From: a virus
IMG/VR virus record: IMGVR_UViG_3300020595_000016
Location: 42,856-106,855 of that record
Length of the DNA: 64,000 nt
Reading direction: 5' to 3' (one strand)
Part shown: piece after piece, positions 16,249-23,919 of the stretch
Layout: the number at the start of each line of letters is the position of its first letter
How positions within the stretch are numbered: position 1 is the first letter of the stretch
The notes under the pieces: model-generated
Seen by the model: only the letters and a program-made list of their open reading frames with translations
The model's database searches: none
Told to the model about the DNA's origin: nothing
Program-made: the position numbers and the translations under genes

Positions 16249-16264
16249 GTTGTTAATCCATTCC
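16246..16264 (-). repeat. Conserved gene-junction repeat, copy 1
   Basis: The coding strand reads GGAATGGATTAACAACATG and ends in the start codon of the tagged gene. It is the most diverged of four copies (others at 16484, 16757 and 17213). Confidence 0.6.
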
Positions 16265-16486
16265 TTCCACTGTGTCGGCGATACGTAAGGAGGTATTTTC
16301 AACAGCTTTAATAACGGATTGCGGAATCGCCCCCATCTCGAAAAACCCCTGATCCTCCATAAGACCGATGATTTCGTCGCGGATGATTTTGGTGATTGTA
16401 GATCGGCGCGTAAAGCTGCCGGCTTCCGGTAGTCCTTCTATCTCTTCCTTAATAATCTGTTTAAGTTGTTGTTTTGTAATCTTCAT
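16253..16486 (-). CDS. Tagged small protein, candidate internal head protein
   Basis: A 77-residue protein starting MKITKQQLKQIIKEEIEGL, identical to its two neighbours over 15 residues, with I-K-E at 12-14. The remainder (TRRSTITKIIRDEIIGLMED and a short end VEGMD) is a small helical domain with no known motif. The start at 16486 is fixed by the junction repeat that ends in this ATG. It is one of three tandem genes with the same tag and different bodies, so the tag was duplicated and the bodies exchanged or diverged. The function is unknown. Confidence 0.58.
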   Translation of the reverse strand: MKITKQQLKQIIKEEIEGLPEAGSFTRRSTITKIIRDEIIGLMEDQGFFEMGAIPQSVIKAVENTSLRIADTVEGMD

Positions 16487-16508
16487 GTTGCTAATCCATT
16501 CATACTTA
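16484..16508 (-). repeat. Conserved gene-junction repeat, copy 2
   Basis: TAAGTATGAATGGATTAGCAACATG on the coding strand: it begins with the stop codon of the upstream gene and ends with the start codon of the next. Only one base differs from copy 4 over the whole unit. Confidence 0.75.
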
Positions 16509-16745
16509 TAGTTCGTTCTCAAAGTCAATAACCGCTTCTTCAGCAGTTTGTAAAAGTTCTAAAAGCTTTTGATCTTCTCTGTACGGTAGTCTGTTGCGTA
16601 TGTAATCTGCAAGAGCTTCTATTGCGGCGGTGTGTGGATCTGCTACGGAACTTGTGGAACCTCCCGGCACCCCTAATCCATATTGACCTACCTCGGCTAA
16701 TTCTTCTTTGATAATTTGTTTAAGCTGTTGTTTTGTAATTTTCAT
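16506..16745 (-). CDS. Tagged small protein, candidate internal head protein
   Basis: A 79-residue protein starting MKITKQQLKQIIKEELAEV. Of two adjacent ATG codons I take the second (16745), which is six bases from AGGAG; the first is too close. I-K-E lies at 12-14. The body has a glycine-rich linker (GQYGLGVPGGSTSS) then a helical domain (AAIEALADYIRNRLPY, LLELLQTAEEAVIDF). The tag's codons differ from the neighbours at several third positions although the peptide is the same, so selection acts on the peptide. The function is unknown. Confidence 0.58.
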   Translation of the reverse strand: MKITKQQLKQIIKEELAEVGQYGLGVPGGSTSSVADPHTAAIEALADYIRNRLPYREDQKLLELLQTAEEAVIDFENEL

Positions 16746-16756
16746 CATAATCTCCT

Positions 16757-16780
16757 ATGTTGCTAATCCATTCATACTTA
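16757..16780 (-). repeat. Conserved gene-junction repeat, copy 3
   Basis: TAAGTATGAATGGATTAGCAACAT on the coding strand, starting at the stop codon of the upstream gene. Here an AGGAGATT insertion follows, so the next start codon lies outside the repeat. Confidence 0.75.
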
Positions 16781-17215
16781 GTTTTCTGTTGGTATTTTAT
16801 TTGTTTTGTCCCAGTTCAATTCATCATGCGCTTCTAATACTCTCATAAATAAAAATTTCAAACCCTTGTCAAAAGTGGTTCGTCCTTTTTCCATATAACT
16901 GTAAAAGTCGTTGATTTCATGATCAATGACTTGAATCAGTTTTCTATACGCCTCATCTTTGTGATAATCGCCGGCGGATCGAAGAAAATAATCATCGAAA
17001 ATTTCTTCCATATAGCCGAATGTTCCTGAAGCTTCAGGTCCATCGATTGAATCTTCAAATTCTTGCTTAAGTTCATCGCCGTGTTTTTCAAGGAATGTAT
17101 TAAATTTTAATTCCGCTACTTCTTCAGGCGAGCGCGCAGGAGACATGTCAATCGCTAGCGATTGCTGCTCATCTTCTTTCAAATACCTGTTCCAATTTTC
17201 AAATAGTTGTTTCAT
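16778..17215 (-). CDS. Tagged acidic helical protein (second tag type)
   Basis: A 145-residue protein starting MKQLFENWNRYLKEDE at the ATG at 17215, which overlaps the FtsZ-like stop as ATGA. The tag is different from MKITKQQ but again has L-K-E at residues 12-14. The same tag type opens the 212-residue gene at 18366-19004. The body is helical and acidic with many aromatic residues (FGYMEEIFDDYFLRSAGDYH). It is a candidate internal head protein by the tag argument. I recognise no enzyme motif. Confidence 0.58.
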   Translation of the reverse strand: MKQLFENWNRYLKEDEQQSLAIDMSPARSPEEVAELKFNTFLEKHGDELKQEFEDSIDGPEASGTFGYMEEIFDDYFLRSAGDYHKDEAYRKLIQVIDHEINDFYSYMEKGRTTFDKGLKFLFMRVLEAHDELNWDKTNKIPTEN

Positions 17216-18354
17216 GTCGCTAATCCATTCATACTTAGTATCGCAATCAATCCAGGCACATTCTTTCGGACGTAAACGCCAGAGAAAAGTGTCTCGCATC
17301 GACCGCCGACATAAGCGATTGCCGACTCAATATTCTTACTGACTTTAGGGTCAGCCACCATCTCTTCCGAGACTACCAAAACCAATGAACCTGCCGCGGC
17401 CTTACCTTTCGGTGGGGGGCACGCTGACCTATTCATACAGTTATGGAGAATCACCGATCCAAGCTTAGCAGTATTTGGATCCTTTATCATAGTTGAGCCT
17501 AAGAAGGCACGACCGTCATTGCCCAAACATGTTTCCAAATCCTTGCTGTCAAAAGATTGAATCGGTGAATCCTCGGTGGAGAGCTTTAACACTTGGGCAA
17601 GTGACTTAGCAAAAGTTGTGTTGGCGACTGGGTACATGCCAAGCATGCCAATGCGGCCGCGCAGTAATCGTGTGGCTCGTTCATTGTCTAAAATGATATG
17701 CGGATACTTGGTGACGTCATTTGCCAGCGTCAACGCATTACGAGCGATTGTGGGGTTAAGATTTTCTTGTGCTGTTGGCCAAGAGACTATGTAAACGACC
17801 TTGCCACTCGATTGCACAGAGCGCATGTAACGCTCAAAGACAGGATGCAGAGCGGTAACACTACTACCGGTACCGCCGCCGCCGCCAGCAAGGACGAATA
17901 ACCAATCAACTTTACCGAGTTTGATACGCAGGGCATCTTCAACAATCGCGCCATTTTGACTTAAAACCTCTTTTCCATATTCAGTGTTCTTGCCGATTCC
18001 ATCAGAATCGGGGATAAGGACAACGTGGTCCTCTTCGACATTCTTTGGAATGTCTTTGCCTGTTGTATTGACAAGCAATGTTTTGTTGAAGCCAAGCTCA
18101 ATAAAAGCATTAGCCATTTTATTGCCTCCACCGCCGACACCGACAAAACCAACATTGATAGATGAGGGTGCTGTATTCTCGGGGAGTAAATCTTCATCAG
18201 AGTATTCCATCTGTAATCCGAAGTCTTCAACCATACCGAAATCTTCTGCATCTACTTCTTCGTGGTAACTGTCTTTTTCCTGCGCAAACGCGGGAGGTGG
18301 TTCTGCGGGAGGCAGAAAATCAAATTCGTTTTTATCTTCTTTTTCGTCTGACAT
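17212..18354 (-). CDS. FtsZ/tubulin-like GTPase
   Basis: A 380-residue protein with a 65-residue acidic N-terminal extension followed by a tubulin-superfamily GTPase fold. The first loop reads INVGFVGVGGGGNKMANAF (66-84). LLVNTTGKD (93-101) fits the FtsZ nucleotide strand. AGGGGGTGSS (156-165) is the tubulin signature. SFDSKD (267-272) aligns with the FtsZ T7 loop NVDFAD and keeps both acidic residues needed for GTP hydrolysis upon polymerisation. The C-terminal domain is short and there is no FtsA/ZipA-type tail. Phage tubulins such as PhuZ make filaments that centre the phage nucleus in jumbo phages; other roles are possible, including blocking host division. It sits among tagged genes but has no tag. 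The call is firm; the role is unknown. Confidence 0.88.
   Translation of the reverse strand: MSDEKEDKNEFDFLPPAEPPPAFAQEKDSYHEEVDAEDFGMVEDFGLQMEYSDEDLLPENTAPSSINVGFVGVGGGGNKMANAFIELGFNKTLLVNTTGKDIPKNVEEDHVVLIPDSDGIGKNTEYGKEVLSQNGAIVEDALRIKLGKVDWLFVLAGGGGGTGSSVTALHPVFERYMRSVQSSGKVVYIVSWPTAQENLNPTIARNALTLANDVTKYPHIILDNERATRLLRGRIGMLGMYPVANTTFAKSLAQVLKLSTEDSPIQSFDSKDLETCLGNDGRAFLGSTMIKDPNTAKLGSVILHNCMNRSACPPPKGKAAAGSLVLVVSEEMVADPKVSKNIESAIAYVGGRCETLFSGVYVRKNVPGLIAILSMNGLAT
17213..17237 (-). repeat. Conserved gene-junction repeat, copy 4
   Basis: TAAGTATGAATGGATTAGCGACATG on the coding strand. Here the unit is the last part of the FtsZ-like coding region (residues SMNGLAT) and the next start codon. 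This copy is probably the source of the other three. Confidence 0.75.
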
Positions 18355-18365
18355 TGTTAGTTTCC

Positions 18366-19004
18366 TTAAATTTTACCGTGCTTTACAAAGCCGTATCCCA
18401 TATCAACAGCATCTTGTTTACTGCCACGAATGCGATCTTCGGTAGTGTTGTATCTTTCTTTAACTTCTCGCATTGTTATTTCGGGAAGTTGCGGCGTTGG
18501 ATCACCGGGGTGAAAAGTCCAAACTTGCAGTTTTTCTTTATCTTCTCTAGATGGCCCAATGATTAAAGTTGTGTGCCTGACTTCACGGGCCGCAGCAGGA
18601 ATATCTGCAACAACCTCTGCCAAAACTTCTGGTTCACCAGTTTGCGGATTTGGCTCTTTAGTCATTGCTTTGCCACCGTGTGCTGGTTGAAACACAACTT
18701 CGTCTGGTGCTTCGTCAATATCAGCGATTCCTAACACACCGGGAATTGCGGCCTTAAACCCAATGGCTCCAATAGATGTGTTTATTGCCGGATGAGGGTG
18801 TGGTTGCCAACCGGCTTGTATTAAATCTTGGATAGAAGTTGGACCGGAAAAAGTGCTACCAGCGGCGCCGGGGCCGGCTGTGCGGGTCGACAGAGTGTCT
18901 TCTAGATATTTCGGATCTGTATTCTGAAAAGCGGAAGCTACCATCGATGCGGCATTTTGTTTCTCGTTCAAAAACTTGTTCCAATTTTCTATTAACAGTT
19001 TCAT
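18366..19004 (-). CDS. Tagged protein with THHPG-like C-terminal domain
   Basis: A 212-residue protein starting MKLLIENWNKFLNEK, the second tag type, with L-N-E at 12-14. A Gly/Ala/Ser linker (TAGPGAAGSTFSGP) leads to a domain from about residue 55. Its C-terminal half reads HTTLIIGP, VWTFHPGDPTP, ITMREVKERY and DAVDMGYGFVKHG. The His, Thr-x-His-Pro-Gly and final Lys-His pattern looks like an enzyme or toxin-type domain, but I cannot name it. If the tag directs it into the capsid, this would be the best candidate in the set for an injected effector. The ATG lies one base before the stop of the upstream gene region. Confidence 0.6.
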   Translation of the reverse strand: MKLLIENWNKFLNEKQNAASMVASAFQNTDPKYLEDTLSTRTAGPGAAGSTFSGPTSIQDLIQAGWQPHPHPAINTSIGAIGFKAAIPGVLGIADIDEAPDEVVFQPAHGGKAMTKEPNPQTGEPEVLAEVVADIPAAAREVRHTTLIIGPSREDKEKLQVWTFHPGDPTPQLPEITMREVKERYNTTEDRIRGSKQDAVDMGYGFVKHGKI

Positions 19005-19005
19005 T

Positions 19006-20400
19006 TTAGTAATATGCCTTTCCGGTTTCCTCTGCTTCGAATCCGTTCATTTCTGCCCACATTTCAATATATGCCGGTGCCTGGCCGTTGACGATCATCT
19101 TCCATGGCTCACCATCAAACAAATCGATACTAAATTTAAAGGGTGGTTCGTCACCAAAGTCTAAGGTTTTGCCTTCTAATTCCTCTATCATTTGCTCAAA
19201 AGTTTTATCAATTCCCTCGACTTCTACCTTTGGTCCGCCATCAAATTCATCTTCGATAACTTTATATGTGAAACTTTTAGAGCGCTCATGGAGCACACTC
19301 GAAAGCTCTTCTTTGGTGATTCGTTCAATCGACTCTCTTGTAAATTGTGGCGGCTTATTGGATTTTTTCTTGGCGGTTTTTAAGTGGCCGCGTCGAGAGC
19401 CTGTCTTATTAGCCAACGCCAGTGCATCGACGAGAGAGTTAATTTGGCGGCCCAAGCGATCACCCTTGATAGCGTATTTTACATTATCCATATATTTTTC
19501 GAGAGAGCTGGTCCCGAATTCGGGGTCATACAGTCCTGCGTCTTCAAGAAATTGAGCTATCGCCGGCTTATCGAATACACTAAGATAGCCACCGGCTGCT
19601 TTCCATGCAGCTTTTTCTTGAGCGTTAGGTCTTCTTTCTTTACCCATCAAGTGCGCGCGTCCGGGGTGGGGTATCTTGGTAAATGTATCTTTAAATTTTC
19701 CACGAACCTTTGGTGGCACCATGTCGCGCATTCGGAAGGGTGAGTCGTCTCCAAACTCCTCTACCATGGCTGATACTTCTTCTTTGATAATATCTTCAAG
19801 TTGTGACCTTCTAATCTTCATTTTAGCAATTCCTTCTGTATATAAATTTGGCTGTCTTTCTTCAAGCGGCTTGAGTCCAGAATCCGGGTTTAGTCCGATG
19901 TATTTGTCTATTGTAAGCTTACATTTGACAAGCAGTGGGCCGTTACCGTCCGAGTTCACAATCATTGAACCATAAGACGACCTTGCGCGCGTTGGAGCTA
20001 AATATTGAAATGTGGTATTGGGATTGTAGCGACCATCATACTCGTCATCACCAACCCAGTCGGTAACGAGATTACTGACAGCGAAATAAAAATCTTCAGC
20101 CTGTTCCGATACAGGTCCATATTCTGGCCAATCTTTTTCAGCAAGATTAAAATCAATATCTCGCTCATTCTCGTGTCCGAACATAGCGCGGAGTATCTTT
20201 TGATTTCCACATTCGTTAATTAGGAATTGGCGAGTTGCCCTCATAGGTGCAGTTGCTTTGTTTGCGGCGCCTTGGGTGCGTTGGGCGGCCTTAGACGTTG
20301 TCGTGATCGACTGCATGTAATCATCAAAATCATCTTCAGTGATAAATTTATTGATTTCTTCTTTAATAATCTCCGTAAGTTCTAACTTTTTGATTTTCAC
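19006..20400 (-). CDS. Three-tag polyprotein-like protein
   Basis: A 464-residue protein starting with GTG at 20400 (AGGAG eight bases upstream). The MKITK-type tag appears three times in one frame: MKIKKLELTEIIKEE at 1-15, MKIRRSQLEDIIKEE at 194-208, and a diverged FTRESIERITKEELSS at 353-368 with L-H-E at 370-372. The three stretches of 95-180 residues after each tag are unrelated to one another. The bases before the second tag (GGAATTGCTAAAATG) resemble the gene junctions downstream, so separate tagged genes seem to have fused. Cleavage after [L/I]-x-E would release three proteins. The internal ATG at 19821 follows AAGGA at about nine bases and could also be an independent start. The functions of the parts are unknown. 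Confidence 0.65.
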   Translation of the reverse strand: MKIKKLELTEIIKEEINKFITEDDFDDYMQSITTTSKAAQRTQGAANKATAPMRATRQFLINECGNQKILRAMFGHENERDIDFNLAEKDWPEYGPVSEQAEDFYFAVSNLVTDWVGDDEYDGRYNPNTTFQYLAPTRARSSYGSMIVNSDGNGPLLVKCKLTIDKYIGLNPDSGLKPLEERQPNLYTEGIAKMKIRRSQLEDIIKEEVSAMVEEFGDDSPFRMRDMVPPKVRGKFKDTFTKIPHPGRAHLMGKERRPNAQEKAAWKAAGGYLSVFDKPAIAQFLEDAGLYDPEFGTSSLEKYMDNVKYAIKGDRLGRQINSLVDALALANKTGSRRGHLKTAKKKSNKPPQFTRESIERITKEELSSVLHERSKSFTYKVIEDEFDGGPKVEVEGIDKTFEQMIEELEGKTLDFGDEPPFKFSIDLFDGEPWKMIVNGQAPAYIEMWAEMNGFEAEETGKAYY

Positions 20401-20411
20401 AGCAGCTTCTC

Positions 20412-23400
20412 CTATTGATTTACTCTTGCGTATCCGTCTTTCTTTTCGATTACGATTTGCATATCAACACAATCTTTGAGTGAATCAAGGTGAGAGATCA
20501 ACAAAACGTTCTTGAAATATACCTTAATTAGTTCCAAAATCTGAATAAAACCCGACATATTATCTTCGTCTAGCGCAGTGCCAGGTTCGTCAAGTATGAA
20601 AATATCGCTGGTTGGCAGAGATGAGACACCTAAAAGTGCTAGACGGATAGCAATAGCTGCTAATGATTTTTCTGCACCCGAAGCCATTTCTATTGGCCTC
20701 TCATCGTACCGAGGATGCTTAATAAAAATATCAAATTTATTTCCAGTAGCTTCAAAGAAAACTTCAAAATCTACAACATTAGCCAATACCTTCGCTATTT
20801 CTTGATTAATAACCGGTATTTTCTTTTTGATAATATCATAAGCAATTCCGTTCGGATGCATAGCTCGCATATATAGATCGTAGGCAGCATATTCTCTCTG
20901 GAGATCTCTATATTCTTGCTTTTGTTCATTAACCCCCTCAATTTTTTGTTCGTATGAACCTACCAACTTAACAAACTCTAGTACCGATTGCTCACATGAA
21001 TTAATTTTATTCTTGGTTTGTTTAATTTCAACATTAAACTTGTTCAGCTGAGCTATCAGAGATTCTAAGTTTTCTATTGCTTCTTTGTTTTCTTCATATT
21101 CGTTTCGTTTTGCTACCAACTCGGCTAACTCTGTAGTTGTAACGTGAATCATGTTCTTGTTTCTTTCAACCTCCAAGTTCAAGTCGGCAATCGCAGAGGA
21201 GACAGCATGTTTATTCTTTTCTACTTTATAATATTTGCTTAATTGTGTTTCCACTTCTTCAGGGTTAAGTTCATTTATTTCCTGTGAAATTAAGCTTATC
21301 ATTTCCAGGGCAATCCTCTGGTCTGATTCAACTGCGCTCTTTAGGGCGACTGCAGAATGCGCTTCTTTGACGAACTCATTTTCACAACAATAGTTACAAT
21401 TTGGATCATATTCATGATCTTCCAACAGCTTTTCTTTTTTAATTATTTCATTGTGCTTGTCTAACAATTTGTTTAGTTCAGCTTCGTTTGTCTTCAAGAA
21501 CCTTCTTTTATCAGCGATTCTCTGACTTGCCAACTCAAATTCATCAAGCTCAAAGCCATCCAGAAAATCAACTATTTTTTTATACAAACCTTGCTTTGTC
21601 TTTAACGTCTCTTCATCTTCAAATATCTTCAGATTTAAGGATGTGATCTGGTTCTCTTGAGTCCTAATGTTTTTATTAATCTTAGAGATGTCAATAATTT
21701 CAGCCGGGATTGAATCGATCTTTGCTTCTGTTTCGATACAGTCCATCTCAAGAGACGCTAAATTACTTTTTAGTTTATCGCATGTGCGCTTTTTGGCGCG
21801 CATGTTTGAGCGGACGTCAGATAGATTCTCTGTAGCTGTTACTAGGTCATCGTCATAGTTTTTTTCTTCTAGCCTCTTGAGGGCGCCCTTGAGATCCACC
21901 GAATCTTCTTTGGCTAATTTAAATTTCTTTTCGAACAATTCAAGGTCTAAGAATTTGGCAATTATTTCTTTTCTACGGGTTGAGCCTTCATCGATAAACG
22001 ACAGAGCCCCATGTTGTGAGGACAGAGAGGATACCGAAAAGTCTTCAATCGAGCCAAACTGCTTACGAATATTGGCGTCAGTTTGCATCCGGGTCAGGCC
22101 ATTCAGAGAAATTATTTCATCCGAAACCATATCATATACTTCAAAATTTAAATCGGTCTTTGCTTCCAGGGTCTCTTCACCCTTCAGCCTCTTGATATAC
22201 TTGTCTGCCCTTCTTTCAACTGTAAAAACTCTTTCACCAATCTGAATTTCTACTTTGCCGCGGGCGTACCCTTGGTTCTGGTTAATAACATTGAGATTCT
22301 TGCGTTCATTTTTTGAGGTTGAATTAAAAAGAGTCCACAACACGCCGTCAACAATGCTACTCTTCCCAGAAAAGTTTTTACCAAAGATCCCGACAATCCC
22401 CCCAAGTTCACCAAAGTTAACATTGTTCTTTTCTCCATAGTTAAATAAGTTATCAAACTCAAAATTCTTCAATTTCCAATTGACATTTCTTGAAATGTCT
22501 TCGTCATTCTCGACAAGTTTGTTATATTTCTTATTTAAATCATAGACCTTTTCTAAGGTTTCATGTTGTATTTCATATCCTACAAGATACTCATCAATCA
22601 ACTCTTCTTGAATGCCTATGTCTCTTAAATTATCTACTTTCAACCCTTCGGTCAGTGCCTCGACAGAGCCCCTTTGGCCTGCAGCACGATTTAAAAACGA
22701 AATACTCTCAGGTACAAACCGGTGCTTTGCTATATCGACAGCGCGCTTCATGGTGTCTAACGGCAAATTGTTATTGCTAACGAGACGAAGACGAGCACCA
22801 GTCGGAATAGAAATATTCTTTGGCATTCTTCCTTTCTGTGTAAGCTCAATCGTAATAAAAGGCTTTGGATTTTCAAATACAATCGGATCAATTTCCCATT
22901 CATCTTTGTCTTCGATGTCCCATATTAAAATTCCTTTATCGTTTGTTTCTCCGTGATTCTGCTGAACTGTTGAGCCTGCGTACCATACACGGCCGTGCTC
23001 GTCCAGGAACTGGCGTCGGTGGATGTCACCAAGCATCGCAAAGTCGAAATCATCAAAAATAGATAGACTGTCTTCTCCATTCGTCATGGTCCAGTTCATA
23101 TCAGTCTTGCAATTGGAAATAGAACCGTGATACAAGGCAATATTAATTTTACTTGTGTCTACTGGCTTGATCCAATTGTCGCGATCGAACACAGAAAGTA
23201 CGTTAAGGCAAAACTTATCATCGATATGTGTTTCACCAGAGTCCTTGAGCATGTGCAAATCTGGTAGGTTTAGTGCTTCAGCGATAGGAGTGAGAGCGTC
23301 TTGACGGCTGCTGTTTTTTAAATTGCCGTCGTGGTTGCCCAAAATAATATATGTGGGTGCGATTTCAGCTAAGTTGCGAAAGAAATCAGAGCACATCTCC

Positions 23401-23570
23401 ACGAACTCTGGAGAGATCTGTGTTTTGGTATGTGCTATATCTCCGCAGTGGATTATATAATCCACCTCTTTCTCTCGTAACGTATCATATAATTGTTCAA
23501 AAATGACCTTATATTCGTAATGATACTTTAAATTTTTAATATGAGTATCACTTATGTGTGCAAACCTCAC
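20412..23570 (-). CDS. Fused gp47-gp46 (SbcD-SbcC, Mre11-Rad50) nuclease
   Basis: A 1052-residue fusion. Residues 1-340 are an Mre11/SbcD phosphoesterase: SDTH (7-10), CGD (42-44), GNHD (78-81) and later GDIHRRQ and AGSTVQQNHGE. From about 370 it is Rad50/SbcC: Walker A FGKNFSGKSS near 393, long coiled coils, a CNYC zinc hook near 722, signature ASGAEKSLAAIA near 960, Walker B IFILDEPGTALDE near 990 and LLISHLDSL near 1025. In T4 these are two genes (47, then 46) that process DNA ends and feed recombination-dependent replication. Here the order is kept but the chain is single. It starts with GTG behind GGAGG and a consensus sigma70 promoter. All catalytic motifs look intact. Confidence 0.93.
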   Translation of the reverse strand: MRFAHISDTHIKNLKYHYEYKVIFEQLYDTLREKEVDYIIHCGDIAHTKTQISPEFVEMCSDFFRNLAEIAPTYIILGNHDGNLKNSSRQDALTPIAEALNLPDLHMLKDSGETHIDDKFCLNVLSVFDRDNWIKPVDTSKINIALYHGSISNCKTDMNWTMTNGEDSLSIFDDFDFAMLGDIHRRQFLDEHGRVWYAGSTVQQNHGETNDKGILIWDIEDKDEWEIDPIVFENPKPFITIELTQKGRMPKNISIPTGARLRLVSNNNLPLDTMKRAVDIAKHRFVPESISFLNRAAGQRGSVEALTEGLKVDNLRDIGIQEELIDEYLVGYEIQHETLEKVYDLNKKYNKLVENDEDISRNVNWKLKNFEFDNLFNYGEKNNVNFGELGGIVGIFGKNFSGKSSIVDGVLWTLFNSTSKNERKNLNVINQNQGYARGKVEIQIGERVFTVERRADKYIKRLKGEETLEAKTDLNFEVYDMVSDEIISLNGLTRMQTDANIRKQFGSIEDFSVSSLSSQHGALSFIDEGSTRRKEIIAKFLDLELFEKKFKLAKEDSVDLKGALKRLEEKNYDDDLVTATENLSDVRSNMRAKKRTCDKLKSNLASLEMDCIETEAKIDSIPAEIIDISKINKNIRTQENQITSLNLKIFEDEETLKTKQGLYKKIVDFLDGFELDEFELASQRIADKRRFLKTNEAELNKLLDKHNEIIKKEKLLEDHEYDPNCNYCCENEFVKEAHSAVALKSAVESDQRIALEMISLISQEINELNPEEVETQLSKYYKVEKNKHAVSSAIADLNLEVERNKNMIHVTTTELAELVAKRNEYEENKEAIENLESLIAQLNKFNVEIKQTKNKINSCEQSVLEFVKLVGSYEQKIEGVNEQKQEYRDLQREYAAYDLYMRAMHPNGIAYDIIKKKIPVINQEIAKVLANVVDFEVFFEATGNKFDIFIKHPRYDERPIEMASGAEKSLAAIAIRLALLGVSSLPTSDIFILDEPGTALDEDNMSGFIQILELIKVYFKNVLLISHLDSLKDCVDMQIVIEKKDGYARVNQ

Positions 23571-23596
23571 GTGTCCTCCGGTGTGTGTTATATTAT

Positions 23597-23625
23597 ATTA
23601 TATCAAGTATGAGCGGTGCTGTCAA
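23597..23625 (-). promoter_or_regulatory. Sigma70-type promoter for the nuclease gene
   Basis: TTGACA (23625-23620), a 17-base spacer and TATAAT (23602-23597): a perfect consensus, 27 bases before the GTG start at 23570. It implies recognition by the unmodified host RNA polymerase and early expression. Confidence 0.9.
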
Positions 23626-23634
23626 GAGGAAACT

Positions 23635-23919
23635 TTAAAGTCCCAATATAACTTCGATTTCGCTTTGTGACTCAGACCAAAAATCTTTCATTGTGTCAGT
23701 CGCAGACCAAGTTATCGTACTTGGCTGTTCATCTTGCGTTGTTTTTTTTAAAAATTGAATATCAGTTAAATAACTCAGAGTGCTTCTAAAATCTGGTGGT
23801 TGGTTATCGACGTCAGATACATCTGAAATAAATTGCTGATCGACCATCATAATCCGGTATAACAGGCGTAAGTTGTACTCTTCAAAATCTATTCCCTGGA
23901 TGGTGTATTTCTGGCTCAT
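23635..23919 (-). CDS. Small unknown protein after the primase
   Basis: A 94-residue acidic protein starting MSQKYTIQGIDFEEYNLRLLYR, overlapping the primase stop by four bases (ATGA). It is a mix of helix and strand with no membrane segment, cysteine pair or recognisable motif. Coupled translation with the primase suggests a replication role, possibly as a small partner of the primase or helicase; the helicase gene is not in the window. The sigma70 promoter of the nuclease gene lies right after its stop codon. Confidence 0.55.
   Translation of the reverse strand: MSQKYTIQGIDFEEYNLRLLYRIMMVDQQFISDVSDVDNQPPDFRSTLSYLTDIQFLKKTTQDEQPSTITWSATDTMKDFWSESQSEIEVILGL

Noticed and set aside
16249-16302. 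N-terminal extension of the 137-residue tagged gene
   Set aside because: It crosses the upstream gene's coding region and the junction repeat; the tag start is conserved in all copies.
17216-17299. N-terminal extension of the 145-residue tagged gene
   Set aside because: It would read the end of the FtsZ-like gene in another frame. The ATG at 17215 forms an ATGA overlap and starts the tag.
22250-22560. Possible frameshift or assembly error joining gp47 and gp46
   Set aside because: The frame is continuous, codon use does not change, and both halves keep all motifs. I keep it as a true fusion, pending read checks.
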